Shown piece by piece: positions 16,974-27,189 of a stretch of DNA of 41,639 nt. Position numbers and translations under genes: made by a program. Numbering within the stretch: position 1 is the stretch's first letter; each line of letters begins with the position of its first letter. Below the pieces are notes generated by a model, which ran no database searches, was not told the DNA's origin, and worked only from the letters and a program-made list of their open reading frames with translations. The DNA lies in NCBI GenBank assembly GCA_002402195.1, contig NVVL01000048.1, forward strand, positions 1 to 41,639. Direction: 5' to 3'. The DNA is from Rickettsiales bacterium (GTDB lineage: Bacteria > Pseudomonadota > Alphaproteobacteria > Rickettsiales > Rickettsiaceae).

Positions 16974-17492
16974 TTAAGCACTCGCCGCGTTCACTGACAG
17001 TTCAGCGATATTTTTACCTCTTCTTTTAGCTATAGATTTTGGCGAATTCAAGCTTTTCAAAGCATTAAATGTTGCAGAAATCATTGCCTGAGGATTAGAT
17101 GAACCCAGCGATTTAGCCACTATATCCTCCAAACCTAAACGTCCAAAAATAGATCTAAGTGGACCACCCGCAATAACTCCAGTACCCGGAGCCGCTCTTC
17201 TAAGCACAACTTTTGCAGCACCGCTCACACCAATAACATCATGGTGAATCGTTCTGCCTTTATACAAAGGAACAGAAATCATATTTTTTCTTGCATCTTT
17301 ATTGGCTTTAGCTCTCGCTTCAGTAACTTCCTTAGCTTTACCATTACCATAACCAACTTTTCCCTTCTCATCACCAACTATCACAATAGCTGCAAAAGAA
17401 AAATTACGACCACCTTTAACAACTTTAGTAACTCTATTTACGTGAACCAAATCTTCAATTATAGAATCGTTGCTTCTTGTATATTTAGACAT
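16974..17492 (-). CDS. rpsE: 30S ribosomal protein S5
   Basis: Decoding-fidelity protein at the mRNA entry channel. The 172 residues show the double-stranded RNA-binding segment [35 protein letters not shown], and the second domain [16 protein letters not shown] with [14 protein letters not shown]. It is in standard spc order, 12 bases after rplR. Confidence 0.98.
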   Translation of the reverse strand: MSKYTRSNDSIIEDLVHVNRVTKVVKGGRNFSFAAIVIVGDEKGKVGYGNGKAKEVTEARAKANKDARKNMISVPLYKGRTIHHDVIGVSGAAKVVLRRAAPGTGVIAGGPLRSIFGRLGLEDIVAKSLGSSNPQAMISATFNALKSLNSPKSIAKRRGKNIAELSVNAASA

Positions 17493-17504
17493 CTCTCTTC
17501 TCTA

Positions 17505-17861
17505 TTAAAATTGCAATTTCTTTCTTGCCTCGTCCGCAAGGGCTTTAACAACACCATGATACTTATGCCCCCCTTTATCGAAAGCAACAAGATTTATCGA
17601 TTTTTCAGCTGCTCGGTCAGCAAGTAATTTTCCAACTTTCACCGCAAATTCTACATTACAGTTTGACTTTGCAGTAACTCTAATTTCTTTGTCCAGTGTG
17701 GACGCAGAAACAAGCGTTCTTGAAGTTGAATCATCGATAATTTGAGCATAAATATGACGACCTGACTTAAAAACAGACAATCTATTTCTGTCAGAAACTT
17801 TTTTTAGCTTAACTCTAACACGCTCTTTTCTTCTTTTGAAGCTGTGATTTTTTGCACTCAT
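17505..17861 (-). CDS. rplR: 50S ribosomal protein L18
   Basis: Binds 5S rRNA with L5 and L25-type proteins. The 118 residues carry RRKERVRVKLKKVSDRNRLS, then VFKSGRHIYAQIIDD, and the C-terminal FDKGGHKYHGVVKALADEAR (family FDRgGy.YHGRvkalAdaaR). It follows rplF by 6 bases. Confidence 0.97.
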   Translation of the reverse strand: MSAKNHSFKRRKERVRVKLKKVSDRNRLSVFKSGRHIYAQIIDDSTSRTLVSASTLDKEIRVTAKSNCNVEFAVKVGKLLADRAAEKSINLVAFDKGGHKYHGVVKALADEARKKLQF

Positions 17862-17867
17862 ACTAAC

Positions 17868-18401
17868 CTAACCTTTTTTACCTTCTTTTCTCTGTACATA
17901 CTCGCCTTTACGTCTGATCCCCTTCCCTTTATAAGGCTCAGGAGGTCTTTGACTTCTGACTACAGCAACATATTGTCCAAGCTTTTCTTTGTCACATGAC
18001 TCAAGCATAATTATCGTTTGCTTAGGAGTCGACACTTTAATGAAATCCGGGATTTCTATCTTTGTGTTATGACTCTTACCAAGCGTTAAATTAAGATACT
18101 TGCCTTTCACAGCAGCTCTATAACCAACACCAATAACTTCTAACTCCTCTTGAAAACCAACCGTAACACCTTTCATCATCCCGTTTATGATGCTTCTGGC
18201 CGTGCCCCACATAGCCCTTGCAGGCGTGGTATCATCCAAAGGCTTCACTATCACGACACCATCTTTTTGCTCTATAGAAATTTGTCCAGCAAACGTTCTT
18301 TCCAATGCACCCTTAGCACCTTGAATCTTTATATTAAGACCCTTGATGTCAACCTTAACACCCTCTGGAATCGAAACTGGTAACTTACCTACTCTTGACA
18401 T
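17868..18401 (-). CDS. rplF: 50S ribosomal protein L6
   Basis: Protein of the L7/L12 stalk base near the sarcin-ricin loop. The 177 residues begin [15 protein letters not shown] and contain the repeated L6 fold; the second repeat ends with the family signature [16 protein letters not shown]. The length is standard. It is 12 bases after rpsH in spc order. Confidence 0.98.
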   Translation of the reverse strand: MSRVGKLPVSIPEGVKVDIKGLNIKIQGAKGALERTFAGQISIEQKDGVVIVKPLDDTTPARAMWGTARSIINGMMKGVTVGFQEELEVIGVGYRAAVKGKYLNLTLGKSHNTKIEIPDFIKVSTPKQTIIMLESCDKEKLGQYVAVVRSQRPPEPYKGKGIRRKGEYVQRKEGKKG

Positions 18402-18413
18402 ATTATTAATACT

Positions 18414-18806
18414 CTAAAATACTTTACAAATAACTTCACCGCCAACATTCAGCTTCTTAGCCTCTCTATCGGACATAACGCCATGAGAAGTAGACAAGAT
18501 ATGAATACCCATATTATTAAAGTAACCCGGAAGGTCACCTATAGATGAATACATTCTCTTTCCAGGCTTCGAAACCCTGTGAATTTCACATATAGCACCC
18601 TCGCCAACACGAGAATATTTCAAAGAAATATCAATAGTTTTACTCTCAGCATCTTTCGTATAACCCGAGATATAACCCTCTTTCTCCAAAACATCCAGAA
18701 CCGCGCATTTCAAATTAGAGAGCGGCAAGCCTACATTAAGCAACTTGCTTTTCTGCCCGTTTCTAATTCTTGTTAGCATATCTGCTATATTATCCGACAT
18801 TGACAT
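18414..18806 (-). CDS. rpsH: 30S ribosomal protein S8
   Basis: Binds the 16S central domain, and in many bacteria also represses the spc operon. The 130 residues carry [16 protein letters not shown] near the start and the C-terminal [20 protein letters not shown] with GEVICKVF, the STS.Gvms...A....GGE motif of the family. The second Met (residue 3) is an alternative start. Confidence 0.98.
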   Translation of the reverse strand: MSMSDNIADMLTRIRNGQKSKLLNVGLPLSNLKCAVLDVLEKEGYISGYTKDAESKTIDISLKYSRVGEGAICEIHRVSKPGKRMYSSIGDLPGYFNNMGIHILSTSHGVMSDREAKKLNVGGEVICKVF

Positions 18807-18833
18807 AATGATAATTCCTAATCTTTTAATGTT

Positions 18834-19139
18834 TTACCAACTAGCTTTTACAATACCTGGCAGCAACCCTTTTGCCGCAAGCTCTCTCAGCTTATTACGA
18901 GATATACCCATCTTACGACAGAACCCTCTAGGCCTACCATCCAAAGCACATCTATTTCTCACTCTGATCTGCGCTGAATTTCTAGGTAGTTTCGCAAGTT
19001 TCATAACAAGCTCAAACCTTTCTTCAAGCGGCAAATCTTTCTGTTTAATTTTAGCGCTCAGCGCGTCTCTTTTTGCTTTAAAAGACCCAGCCAACCTCTT
19101 TCTCTTATTATTCGTTTCTATAGATCCAGTTCTTGCCAT
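18834..19139 (-). CDS. rpsN: 30S ribosomal protein S14 (zinc-free long form)
   Basis: Small-subunit head protein. The 101-residue long form lacks the CxxC zinc pairs of the short form. Signature residues are RNRCALDGRPRGFCRKMGIS and LRELAAKGLLPGIVKASW at the C terminus. It sits between rplE and rpsH with gaps of 26 and 27 bases. Confidence 0.97.
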   Translation of the reverse strand: MARTGSIETNNKRKRLAGSFKAKRDALSAKIKQKDLPLEERFELVMKLAKLPRNSAQIRVRNRCALDGRPRGFCRKMGISRNKLRELAAKGLLPGIVKASW

Positions 19140-19165
19140 ATTACACGTATTTTTTTATTATAAAT

Positions 19166-19708
19166 TTAGTTATAAAACGGTATTTGGAAACCAGACAACA
19201 AAGCTTTCGCCTCTTCGTCAGTCTTCGCAGTCGTTACTATGGTAATATCCATACCCCTGATTTTATCAATCTTATCATAATTGATTTCAGGAAAAACGAT
19301 TTGCTCCTTAATACCAAAAGTTATATTGCCTCTACCGTCAAAACTCTTCACAGACAACCCCTTGAATTCCTTCACCCGCGGAAGAGCAATAAGAACCAAT
19401 CTTTCCAAGAATTCAAACATTCTTGCTCTTCTAAGAGTCACCTTGCAACCAATCTTCATCCCCTCGCGGAGCTTAAATGTTGCAATTGATTGTTTTGCAT
19501 AAGTCTCATAAGGCTTCTGACCAGTGATCGCAGTCATATCGCTTATAGCGTGATTAATCACTTTTGAATCAGAAACAGCGTCACTAACACCCATATTCAC
19601 TACAATCTTAGTAAGCTTTGGCATTTGGTGTATGTTAGGATACTTAAACTTCTCCTGCAAATCTTTTACAATATTTTTACTGTATAACTCTTTAAATCTA
19701 AGTAGCAT
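19166..19708 (-). CDS. rplE: 50S ribosomal protein L5
   Basis: 5S rRNA-binding protein that bridges to S13. The 180 residues have [36 protein letters not shown], the [13 protein letters not shown] segment and [20 protein letters not shown]. The ATG overlaps the rplX stop by one base (TAATG), so translation is coupled. Confidence 0.98.
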   Translation of the reverse strand: MLLRFKELYSKNIVKDLQEKFKYPNIHQMPKLTKIVVNMGVSDAVSDSKVINHAISDMTAITGQKPYETYAKQSIATFKLREGMKIGCKVTLRRARMFEFLERLVLIALPRVKEFKGLSVKSFDGRGNITFGIKEQIVFPEINYDKIDKIRGMDITIVTTAKTDEEAKALLSGFQIPFYN

Positions 19709-20037
19709 TACTTACCTTCCTTCGAAATAATTTCACCAGATTTTTTTGCAAATCTAACTTTCTTACCATCACTAAGGGTCTTATAACCAATCTTAGTGAT
19801 CTCCTTGGTTTTTGGGTCAATATGACTAAGGTTAGAAATGTGAATCGGTAATTCCTTTTGGATTATACCGCCTTCACTAGTCTGGCTTGGCTTAGTGTGT
19901 TTCTTAACCAAATTAACACCAGCAACTATCGCCTTATTATCACTAGGAAATATCTTAGTAACATCGCCAACTTTCCCTTTGTTTTTACCGGTTGTAACTT
20001 GAACCGTATCACCTTTTTTTATCTTCAGCTTATGCAT
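19708..20037 (-). CDS. rplX: 50S ribosomal protein L24
   Basis: Assembly-initiating large-subunit protein. The 109 residues open with the KOW motif [20 protein letters not shown], then [18 protein letters not shown] and the ending [20 protein letters not shown]. It is one base from rplN and overlaps rplE by one base. Confidence 0.97.
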   Translation of the reverse strand: MHKLKIKKGDTVQVTTGKNKGKVGDVTKIFPSDNKAIVAGVNLVKKHTKPSQTSEGGIIQKELPIHISNLSHIDPKTKEITKIGYKTLSDGKKVRFAKKSGEIISKEGK

Positions 20038-20038
20038 C

Positions 20039-20407
20039 TTAAATCACCTCTTCTGCGAGAGAAATTATTTTCATGAACCCCTTGCCCCTTAGCTCTCTTG
20101 GAACAGCACCAAAAACTCTAGAGCCTATTGGTTCATTTTGTTTGTTAACAAGAACAACAGAGTTCGAATCAAATTGTATCAAACTTCCATCAGGTCTTCT
20201 CACGCCCTTTTTAGTTCTTACAATAAGAGCTCTGTGCACTTCACCTTTTTTTACCTTTCCACCAGGTATCGCAGTTTTGATGGATACAACTATCACATCA
20301 CTGCACCCGGCGACCATATGCCCAGATCCACCAAGAACCTTTATACACATTACCTTCTTAGCGCCGGAATTATCGGCAACTGTGAGGATGCTTTGCATTT
20401 GAATCAT
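20039..20407 (-). CDS. rplN: 50S ribosomal protein L14
   Basis: Subunit-interface protein. The 122-residue product is highly conserved: [20 protein letters not shown], then [20 protein letters not shown] and the end [20 protein letters not shown] 72-base gap separates it from rpsQ; I see no clear terminator in that gap. Confidence 0.98.
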   Translation of the reverse strand: MIQMQSILTVADNSGAKKVMCIKVLGGSGHMVAGCSDVIVVSIKTAIPGGKVKKGEVHRALIVRTKKGVRRPDGSLIQFDSNSVVLVNKQNEPIGSRVFGAVPRELRGKGFMKIISLAEEVI

Positions 20408-20479
20408 AATCTAAACTTCCAATTCATCATATATTAAATTAAAGACAAGATACAGAAACTGCAAGAAAAAGTCAAAGAC

Positions 20480-20710
20480 TTATTCTTCAACAATTACCCA
20501 AGATTTAGTTTTGGATAATGGTCTGCACTCCTGAATTTTCACCTTATCTCCCTCGCTGCACCTGCTATTCTCATCATGTACCGCATACTTAGTAGACTTT
20601 CTAACCGTTTTCTTGTAAAGAGGATGCCTAAACCTTCTTTCCACCTCAACAGACACAGTCTTCTCACTTTTTGCACTTACTACCGTGCCTTGTAAAATCC
20701 TTTTAGGCAT
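20480..20710 (-). CDS. rpsQ: 30S ribosomal protein S17
   Basis: Early-assembly small-subunit OB-fold protein. The 76 residues contain [40 protein letters not shown], and [18 protein letters not shown], the standard family core. The ATG overlaps the end of rpmC by 8 bases. Confidence 0.97.
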   Translation of the reverse strand: MPKRILQGTVVSAKSEKTVSVEVERRFRHPLYKKTVRKSTKYAVHDENSRCSEGDKVKIQECRPLSKTKSWVIVEE

Positions 20711-20927
20711 CAGCTTTTGCTCCAGTTTTTCTTCTTCTTGTTAATTCAGTACCAACTCTAGCTATATCTTTTTTCACTTTCAAAAATCTACTCGTGTTAG
20801 TAAGCTCTCCTAGAGTTTTCTGAAACCTTAAATTAAAAAGCTCTTTCTTTAAAAAAACAAGCTTTTCCACCAATTTCTCAAGAGTTACCTGAGATAACAC
20901 TTTTGATGTAAATTCTGACTTACTCAT
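20703..20927 (-). CDS. rpmC: 50S ribosomal protein L29
   Basis: Two-helix protein at the tunnel exit, next to the SRP and trigger-factor docking site. The 74 residues include the family core [20 protein letters not shown] and [16 protein letters not shown]. It overlaps rplP upstream and rpsQ downstream by 8 bases each. Confidence 0.96.
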   Translation of the reverse strand: MSKSEFTSKVLSQVTLEKLVEKLVFLKKELFNLRFQKTLGELTNTSRFLKVKKDIARVGTELTRRRKTGAKADA

Positions 20928-21330
20928 ATCGTTGCACCATTTTTGTTCTTACCGGTAATTTCGCAGATGCAAGATCCAAAGCTTGTCTCGCAACCACCTC
21001 ATCAACACCCTCAATTTCAAACATAATTCTTCCAGGGGAAACCCTCACAGCAAAATACTCTGGAGCACCCTTACCTTTACCCATACGCACCTCATTAGGC
21101 TTTTTGGATACCGGTAAATCTGGAAAAATTCTGATAAAAAATCTACCTTGTCTTTTCATATGTCTCACAGCCGCACGACGAGCCGCTTCAATCTGCCTTG
21201 CAGTAACACGCAAACCATCAAGAGACTTAAGGCCGAACGAACCAAAATTAAGCATAGTTCCAGCCTTAGATTTTGATGCGACCCTTCCTTTATGAGCCTT
21301 TCTAAATTTTTGCTTCTTTGGAGCTAGCAT
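20920..21330 (-). CDS. rplP: 50S ribosomal protein L16
   Basis: Central-protuberance protein that positions A-site tRNA. The 136 residues start [16 protein letters not shown] and have [44 protein letters not shown], and [10 protein letters not shown]. The length matches the family. rpsC lies 14 bases upstream. Confidence 0.98.
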   Translation of the reverse strand: MLAPKKQKFRKAHKGRVASKSKAGTMLNFGSFGLKSLDGLRVTARQIEAARRAAVRHMKRQGRFFIRIFPDLPVSKKPNEVRMGKGKGAPEYFAVRVSPGRIMFEIEGVDEVVARQALDLASAKLPVRTKMVQRYE

Positions 21331-21344
21331 TATAAATCCACCAA

Positions 21345-21998
21345 TTAATTAACTTTATCTTTTTTCTGAGCAAAATCACCCTTATACACCCAAACCTTAA
21401 TACCAATAACTCCATATGTGGTATTAGCCTCTTCAGTGCCATAATCAATATTAGCACGCAATGTATGTAGCGGCACTCTGCCCTCTCTGTACCACTCAGT
21501 TCTAGCAATCTCAGCACCGCCTAAACGCCCTGAACACGCAACTTTAATTCCTTTTCCACCTTGTTTGAAACAGTTTTGTATAGCTGTTTTCATACATTTT
21601 CTAAAAGAAGAACGCTTCTCTAACTGCTGAGCAATAGTTTGAGCTATTACCATAGCATCAATACCAGACTTCTTTATCTCATGTATATTAATAAATACTT
21701 CAGTAGATGAAATCTTTTGTATATCCTTCTTTAATTGCTCAATATCAGAACCGCTTTTTCCGATAATAATGCCAGGCTTTTTAGCGCTGATGTTAATCAC
21801 AACATTGTTACTATGTCTTTTAATAACAACACTACTAACATTAGCAATTTTATATCTCTTCATTATCAGAGCACGGATTTTTAAATCCTGAATTAACTTC
21901 TCTGAATAATCCTTTCTTTCTGCATAAAAAACAGAATCCCAGTCTTTAAATAAAGTTGGACCAACTCTGAATCCATGAGGATTTACCTTTTGTCCCAT
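21345..21998 (-). CDS. rpsC: 30S ribosomal protein S3
   Basis: mRNA-entry protein. The 217 residues begin [13 protein letters not shown], contain a KH domain with the GxxG loop in [20 protein letters not shown] (about 73-92), and end with the S3_C domain [20 protein letters not shown], then [15 protein letters not shown]. It is one base after rplV. Confidence 0.98.
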   Translation of the reverse strand: MGQKVNPHGFRVGPTLFKDWDSVFYAERKDYSEKLIQDLKIRALIMKRYKIANVSSVVIKRHSNNVVINISAKKPGIIIGKSGSDIEQLKKDIQKISSTEVFINIHEIKKSGIDAMVIAQTIAQQLEKRSSFRKCMKTAIQNCFKQGGKGIKVACSGRLGGAEIARTEWYREGRVPLHTLRANIDYGTEEANTTYGVIGIKVWVYKGDFAQKKDKVN

Positions 21999-21999
21999 A

Positions 22000-22350
22000 T
22001 TAACTCTCCTCTCTCTCAGATACTGTTATGTACAGATTACTAAATGGCTTCATAATTCTAGCACTTCTCCCTCTTGCCCTTGCTCTGATTCTCTTCATAA
22101 CCAAAGACCTGCCAACCGTCGCAGAAGTTACAACTAAATTATCAATATCAAGACCTATATTGTTTTCAGCATTCGCCACAGCCGATTGCAAACATTTTCT
22201 TACATCAACAGCTATACGCTTTGGCGAGAAAGCAAGCTGAGCTAATGCCTCAGATGCCTTCATATTTCTAATCATAGCCGCGACCAAATTTAATTTTTGC
22301 GGACTAGTTCTCAAACGCCTAATCGAAGCTTTCGCTAATAAATCACTCAT
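22000..22350 (-). CDS. rplV: 50S ribosomal protein L22
   Basis: Tunnel-lining large-subunit protein. The 116 residues show [20 protein letters not shown], a [20 protein letters not shown] helix, [12 protein letters not shown], and the basic hairpin [20 protein letters not shown]. It follows rpsS by 16 bases. Confidence 0.98.
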   Translation of the reverse strand: MSDLLAKASIRRLRTSPQKLNLVAAMIRNMKASEALAQLAFSPKRIAVDVRKCLQSAVANAENNIGLDIDNLVVTSATVGRSLVMKRIRARARGRSARIMKPFSNLYITVSEREES

Positions 22351-22366
22351 CTATTCTTACCTACAC

Positions 22367-22645
22367 CTATTTTCTTTTAGCTTTTTTATCCGCGCCATGA
22401 CCGTAAAAAGTACGAGTCGGAGCAAATGCACCCAACTTGTGACCAACCATCTCCTCACTAACTGCAACAGGTATAAATTTGTTACCATTATGTACAGCAA
22501 ATGTATAACCAACAAACATTGGTAAAATTGTCGATCTTCTAGACCAAGTTTTTATGATCTCCTTTCTCCCAGAATCCATAGCTTTCTGGACTTTTTTTAA
22601 TAAATATCCATCCACAAAAGGACCCTTCCATACCGAACGTGTCAT
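22367..22645 (-). CDS. rpsS: 30S ribosomal protein S19
   Basis: Head protein of the small subunit, paired with S13. The 92 residues carry [39 protein letters not shown] and [20 protein letters not shown]. It is 14 bases after rplB, in S10-operon order. Confidence 0.98.
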   Translation of the reverse strand: MTRSVWKGPFVDGYLLKKVQKAMDSGRKEIIKTWSRRSTILPMFVGYTFAVHNGNKFIPVAVSEEMVGHKLGAFAPTRTFYGHGADKKAKRK

Positions 22646-22659
22646 ACGTTTTTACCCAC

Positions 22660-23484
22660 TTATTTAGTTCTTCTTTTCAATATAAACTTCGATGTAAGCT
22701 TATTCTTACGAGTCTTCTTACCCTTCGTTGGTTTACCCCAAGGAGTCACCGGATGACGACCACCTGAAGTTTTACCCTCACCACCACCATGCGGGTGATC
22801 AACCGGGTTCATAGCAACACCTCTTACATGAGGACGCTTGCCCATCCATCTACTTCTACCAGCCTTACCAACAATCGTATTTTTCTTTTCAGCATTAGAT
22901 AAAGTTCCAATAGTCGCACGACACTCAAGCGGAACTAATCTCACCTCACTAGAGGCCAACTTAATTTGCGCATAACCGGAATCCTTACCAACTATACTAA
23001 CCGATGTGCCAGCAGATCTTGCAATCTGACCACCCTTACCAGGTTTCATCTCAACATTATGTACAATAGTACCAACCGGAATATTCGCTAAAGGCAAACA
23101 ATTTCCTATCTTAATATCAGCATCCGCACTTGAAATGATTTTATCACCAGCAACAAGCTTAGCAGGCGCCAATATGTATGATACAGTATCATCCTCATAT
23201 TTGATAAACGCAATATAAGCAGTCCTGTTTGGATCATATTCAATACGCTCAACAGTTGCCACGCTATCCAACTTGCATCTCTTGAAATCAACCATTCTGT
23301 ATAGTCTTTTGTGGCCACCACCTCTGTGGCGAGAAGTTATTCTCCCAAGATTGTTTCTGCCGCCACTTTTTGACAAACCTTTAGTAAGAGGCTTATGGGG
23401 CGCACCCTTCCACAACTCACTTCTATCCACACGAACTAGACCCCTTTGCGATGGAGTAGTTGGATTATATTTCTTTAAAGCCAT
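22660..23484 (-). CDS. rplB: 50S ribosomal protein L2
   Basis: Core protein near the peptidyl transferase centre, needed for subunit association. The 274 residues include [17 protein letters not shown] (about 47-63), [11 protein letters not shown], and the conserved [20 protein letters not shown], then [13 protein letters not shown], with the functionally important His in DHPHGGG. It follows rplW by one base. Confidence 0.98.
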   Translation of the reverse strand: MALKKYNPTTPSQRGLVRVDRSELWKGAPHKPLTKGLSKSGGRNNLGRITSRHRGGGHKRLYRMVDFKRCKLDSVATVERIEYDPNRTAYIAFIKYEDDTVSYILAPAKLVAGDKIISSADADIKIGNCLPLANIPVGTIVHNVEMKPGKGGQIARSAGTSVSIVGKDSGYAQIKLASSEVRLVPLECRATIGTLSNAEKKNTIVGKAGRSRWMGKRPHVRGVAMNPVDHPHGGGEGKTSGGRHPVTPWGKPTKGKKTRKNKLTSKFILKRRTK

Positions 23485-23485
23485 T

Positions 23486-23782
23486 TTACTTCATTCCTCC
23501 AGCTAAATCTATAGTGTGATCTTTTTCTAAAGTCACTATAGCCTTTTTAACATCAGACCTGCGACCCATAGTCCCTTTAAATCTCTTTACCTTGCCGTTT
23601 TGGTTCAAGATGTTTACAGACTTTACCTTTACTTCAAATATCGCCTCTATGCTTCTTTTAACAGAAGGCTTGTCAGCATTTGCAGCAATCTCAAAAACAT
23701 ACTTCCCCTGCTCACCAGCAATCGTTGATTTTTCAGTAATAATAGGACGTCTGATTAAATCGTATTTCTTATCCGCTTTCAT
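23486..23782 (-). CDS. rplW: 50S ribosomal protein L23
   Basis: Exit-tunnel protein that docks trigger factor and SRP. The 98 residues have [35 protein letters not shown], and [18 protein letters not shown]. It overlaps the rplD stop by one base. Confidence 0.97.
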   Translation of the reverse strand: MKADKKYDLIRRPIITEKSTIAGEQGKYVFEIAANADKPSVKRSIEAIFEVKVKSVNILNQNGKVKRFKGTMGRRSDVKKAIVTLEKDHTIDLAGGMK

Positions 23783-24402
23783 TACTTCAACCTCTCTTCT
23801 AGTAGTGACAATGCATTCTTAGATATCAAGATATGATCACTGCGTATTATGTCATACACATTCGCCCCAATCGCTGGTACGGCAGATGCATTCTCAACAG
23901 AAGCAACAGATAGTTTTAGATTTGCGTTCAAATCCGCACCATCAATCACGAAAAATCTGCCCTTTCCAAAGTTCGACAACGTCTTAACTAACTCAGATGT
24001 TTTTGGCTTCGTCATATCGACAGAGTCAACAAAATGTACAGCACCCTCAGAAAACTTGATTGAAAGCGCATGCCTCATGCCCAACCTTCTTACCTTCTTT
24101 TGTAATTTGGTATCGTGAGATCTTACTTGTGGCCCGTGAGCTATACCACCACCGCGACGCTGAACACCTCTAGCGTTACCTTGACGAGCGTTACCAGTAC
24201 CTTTCTGCTTAAAAGGCTTCCTAGTAGTACCAGACACCTCACCAACAGTTTTAACACTATGAGTGCCAGCTCTAGCCTTGGCGCGCTGCCAGTCTATAAC
24301 CCTTTTTACAATATCTACTCTTGCTTCTAGTCCAAAGATAGAGCTGTCTAGCGACACTTCGCCAACAACTTTCTTCTCAAAACTTACTAATTCAGCTTTC
24401 AT
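23782..24402 (-). CDS. rplD: 50S ribosomal protein L4
   Basis: Tunnel-constriction protein, which in some bacteria also represses the S10 operon. The 206 residues contain the loop GEVSGTTRKPFKQKGTGNAR and GIAHGPQVRSHDTKLQKKVR (family GGGvaHGPkpR...KkvR). A 33-base gap separates it from rplC. No L4-responsive leader can be judged from this sequence. Confidence 0.97.
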   Translation of the reverse strand: MKAELVSFEKKVVGEVSLDSSIFGLEARVDIVKRVIDWQRAKARAGTHSVKTVGEVSGTTRKPFKQKGTGNARQGNARGVQRRGGGIAHGPQVRSHDTKLQKKVRRLGMRHALSIKFSEGAVHFVDSVDMTKPKTSELVKTLSNFGKGRFFVIDGADLNANLKLSVASVENASAVPAIGANVYDIIRSDHILISKNALSLLEERLK

Positions 24403-24435
24403 ATTCTTTTACCTAAATTCACTATATAATATTAA

Positions 24436-25080
24436 TCAAGCAGCAACTGATTTTTTCACAGCATCCTTGATGAATACATACCCACCTTTCGAGCCGGGAA
24501 CATTCCCGCTAACAACTATCACACCATTTACATCGTCTATCTCAACTACCTGCAAATTTTGAATAGTAATATTCTTGTCACCCATGTGACCAGCCATCTT
24601 CTTACCCTTGAAAACCTTACCAGGATCTTGACATTGCCCCGTAGAACCATGCGAACGGTGAGAAATAGATACACCATGAGTAGCTTCTAAACCAGCAAAA
24701 TTATGTCTTTTCATCACACCAGCAAAACCCTTACCAATAGATCTAGAAGAAACATCTACATATTGACCGATTTCATAATGGCTTGGCTTTAACTCAGAAC
24801 CAATTGCAAGCATGTTTGAATCGCTGACTCTAAACTCTTTAAGCTTAGCTCTTGGCTCAATTTTTGCATTTGCAAATATAGCCTTCATAGGCTTGGAAAC
24901 TCTTGAAACCTTCCTAAGAATAGCACCAAGAACCAATGCATTATAACCGTCTCTATCCATAGTCTTTTGACCAACTACTAAACAGTCTTCTAGCTTTAGG
25001 AATGTTAACGTAATGCGTTCACCTTGATCGGTAAACATTGAGCTCATACCAAGCTTCTTTGTAATTAAACCCGTTCTCAT
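24436..25080 (-). CDS. rplC: 50S ribosomal protein L3
   Basis: Early-assembly large-subunit protein. The 214 residues begin [20 protein letters not shown] and contain [20 protein letters not shown] followed by [12 protein letters not shown], the extended loop that reaches the peptidyl transferase centre. The Gln methylated by PrmB in other proteobacteria lies in GSTGQ. It is one base after rpsJ. Confidence 0.98.
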   Translation of the reverse strand: MRTGLITKKLGMSSMFTDQGERITLTFLKLEDCLVVGQKTMDRDGYNALVLGAILRKVSRVSKPMKAIFANAKIEPRAKLKEFRVSDSNMLAIGSELKPSHYEIGQYVDVSSRSIGKGFAGVMKRHNFAGLEATHGVSISHRSHGSTGQCQDPGKVFKGKKMAGHMGDKNITIQNLQVVEIDDVNGVIVVSGNVPGSKGGYVFIKDAVKKSVAA

Positions 25081-25081
25081 C

Positions 25082-25399
25082 TTAAGCTCCTACCAATTTA
25101 ATTTCAACATCAACACCAGCTGGTAGGTCAATCTTCCTCAAAGCTTCAACGGTTTGTGGAGTGGGATAATTAATAATCACCAACCTCTTTTGAGTCCTGA
25201 TCTCAAACTGCTCTCTAGATTTCTTATCAACGTGAGGGCCTCTTATAACAGTGAATCTTTCGATACGCCTTGGAAGAGGAATAGGACCACTAATGTCTGC
25301 ACCAGTACGCTTCACAGCAGAAACTATTTCACTAGTAGCATGCTCAAGAGAACGATGATCAAACGACTTTAGTTTGATTTTTATTTTCTGATTATTCAT
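25082..25399 (-). CDS. rpsJ: 30S ribosomal protein S10
   Basis: Small-subunit head protein and NusE transcription factor. With the start at [20 protein letters not shown] it has 105 residues, the family length; an upstream in-frame ATG would add ten unconserved residues. Landmarks are [20 protein letters not shown] and [18 protein letters not shown]. It leads the S10 operon here, 111 bases after tuf. Confidence 0.97.
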   Translation of the reverse strand: MNNQKIKIKLKSFDHRSLEHATSEIVSAVKRTGADISGPIPLPRRIERFTVIRGPHVDKKSREQFEIRTQKRLVIINYPTPQTVEALRKIDLPAGVDVEIKLVGA

Positions 25400-25471
25400 T
25401 ATCAACCTTATATTTAAAACAGCCAGCAAAAAACCACAAAGGGCTTTTAAACTACAACAACATAGTCAAGT

Positions 25472-25495
25472 CTAACTCATAAATCAATGAGCTAG
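25472..25495 (-). terminator. Hairpin between tuf and rpsJ (weak terminator or attenuator)
   Basis: On the minus strand CTAGCTCAT and ATGAGTTAG form a 9-base-pair stem with one G-U pair and a 6-base loop, 16 bases after the tuf stop. No T-run follows, so complete termination is unlikely. It could modulate read-through from tuf into the S10 operon. Confidence 0.35.
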
Positions 25496-25510
25496 ACCTT
25501 CCAGTAACTT

Positions 25511-26695
25511 CTACTTAATAACTTTTGATACAACACCAGCACCAACAGTTCTACCACCTTCACGAATAGCAAAGCGTAGACCCGCCTCCATAGCAACAGG
25601 AGAAATCATCTTAACAACGATTTTTGTGTTATCACCAGGCATAATCATTTCCTTACCAGCAGGTAGTTCAACCTCACCAGTTACGTCAGTAGTTCTGAAA
25701 TAGAACTGTGGACGATAATTCTTAAAGAATGGAGTATGACGACCACCCTCATCTTTTGTCAAAACATAAATCTCAGCTTCAAACTCAGTGTGCGGAGTAA
25801 TAGAACCAGGCTTAGCTAGAACTTGACCTCTAACAACATCCTCTCTCTTAGTACCACGTAACAACACACCAACATTATCACCAGCTTCACCTGAATCAAG
25901 AAGCTTTCTGAACATCTCAACACCAGTACATGTAGTTTTTTCTGTATCTTTGATACCAACTATTTCTAGCTCATCATTGATGTTTACAATACCTTGCTCA
26001 ATTCTTCCAGTAACAACTGTACCACGACCAGAAATTGAGAATACATCCTCAATCGGCATCAAGAAGGGCTTATCAGTTTCACGTTTTGGAGTAGGAATAT
26101 AAGAATCAACAGCTTCCATTAATTTGTCAATACACTCAGTTTCCTTGTCTTCAAGAACTCTAAGAGCAGAACCTCTAATAATAGGAATATCATCACCAGG
26201 GAATTTATACGCGGAAAGAAGCTCTCTTACTTCCATTTCAACTAGCTCTAAAAGCTCTTCATCATCAACCTGATCAACTTTATTCAAGAAAACAACCATG
26301 TGCTCAATACCCACTTGCTTAGCAAGAAGGATGTGCTCTCTGGTTTGTGGCATAGGACCATCAGCAGCAGAAACAACAAGGATTGCACCATCCATTTGAG
26401 CAGCACCAGTAATCATGTTCTTAACATAATCAGCGTGACCAGGACAATCAACGTGAGCGTAGTGTCTTCCTTCAGTCTCATACTCAACGTGAGCAGTAGA
26501 GATAGTAATACCTCTTTCTCTCTCTTCCGGAGCACCATCAATCTCATCGTACTTGACCTGCTTATTGATCCCTTTACCTTTTGATGCAAGCACTTTTGTT
26601 ATTGCCGCTGTAAGGGATGTCTTACCATGATCCACGTGACCAATAGTACCAATATTAACGTGTGGCTTACTCCGATCAAACTTTTCTTTTGCCAT
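25511..26695 (-). CDS. tuf: Elongation factor Tu
   Basis: GTPase that delivers aminoacyl-tRNA to the ribosome. The 394 residues hold G1 GHVDHGKT (residues 18-25), the switch I region with [14 protein letters not shown]3 [11 protein letters not shown] (about 81-91), G4 NKVD (about 136-139), and the barrel domains ending [17 protein letters not shown]. It follows two tRNA genes by 74 bases and precedes rpsJ. This mixes the classical tRNA-tuf and tuf-S10 contexts, a disposition I recall from Rickettsia prowazekii. Confidence 0.99.
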   Translation of the reverse strand: MAKEKFDRSKPHVNIGTIGHVDHGKTSLTAAITKVLASKGKGINKQVKYDEIDGAPEERERGITISTAHVEYETEGRHYAHVDCPGHADYVKNMITGAAQMDGAILVVSAADGPMPQTREHILLAKQVGIEHMVVFLNKVDQVDDEELLELVEMEVRELLSAYKFPGDDIPIIRGSALRVLEDKETECIDKLMEAVDSYIPTPKRETDKPFLMPIEDVFSISGRGTVVTGRIEQGIVNINDELEIVGIKDTEKTTCTGVEMFRKLLDSGEAGDNVGVLLRGTKREDVVRGQVLAKPGSITPHTEFEAEIYVLTKDEGGRHTPFFKNYRPQFYFRTTDVTGEVELPAGKEMIMPGDNTKIVVKMISPVAMEAGLRFAIREGGRTVGAGVVSKVIK

Positions 26696-26769
26696 AATCC
26701 TAACTCTCTCCTAAAATTATTCTACTTTTTAACAACTAATCAACTATTTACCAACATCCACCTTAAAGA

Positions 26770-26843
26770 TGGAGCGGGTGATGGGGATCGAACCCACACA
26801 ACCAGCTTGGAAGGCTGGGGCTCTACCATTGAGCTACACCCGC
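26770..26843 (-). tRNA. tRNA-Gly, anticodon TCC
   Basis: A 74-base cloverleaf including encoded CCA. Acceptor stem GCGGGTG/CACCCGC, D-arm GTAGCTCAATGGTAGAGC, anticodon stem CCAGC/GCTGG around loop CTTCCAA, and T-loop GGTTCGATCCC are all complete. It precedes tuf. Confidence 0.97.
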
Positions 26844-26879
26844 ATTTTTTATATCAATCCAAACCAACATCCAAGCTCT

Positions 26880-26965
26880 TGGTGGAGGAGGAAGGATTCG
26901 AACCTTCGTACGCATACGCGGGCAGATTTACAGTCTGCTGCCTTTAACCACTCGGCCACCCCTCC
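26880..26965 (-). tRNA. tRNA-Tyr, anticodon GTA
   Basis: An 86-base class II tRNA with encoded CCA. Acceptor GGAGGGG pairs with CTCCTCC (one G-U). The anticodon loop is CTGTAAA. A long variable arm (CCCGCGTATGCG region) and T-loop GGTTCGAATCC are present. It lies 36 bases upstream of tRNA-Gly. Confidence 0.96.
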
Positions 26966-26989
26966 GCTATTTTTAAGAGCCTATGCAGC

Positions 26990-27018
26990 AAAATAGACTA
27001 ATTGGACGCAAAATGCAA
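26990..27018 (-). promoter_or_regulatory. Possible promoter of the tRNA-Tyr/tRNA-Gly/tuf unit
   Basis: On the minus strand TTGCAT (27013-27018) and TATTTT (26990-26995) are separated by 17 bases, ending 24 bases before the tRNA-Tyr 5' end. Both boxes match consensus only partly. Confidence 0.35.
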
Positions 27019-27189
27019 GGACCAATTTGCTATAATCACCCAATTCTTACTTTTTTTATGCTCCGTCACCTTTTTAATGCGACACATTCAAAATGTTTGG
27101 TTGTAATTTTTTATAATAAATAGTACTTCATGTCAAGAACATTTTTGTGTAAATTATCTTTAAACACGGCAAACAACAGGAGTCACCGT

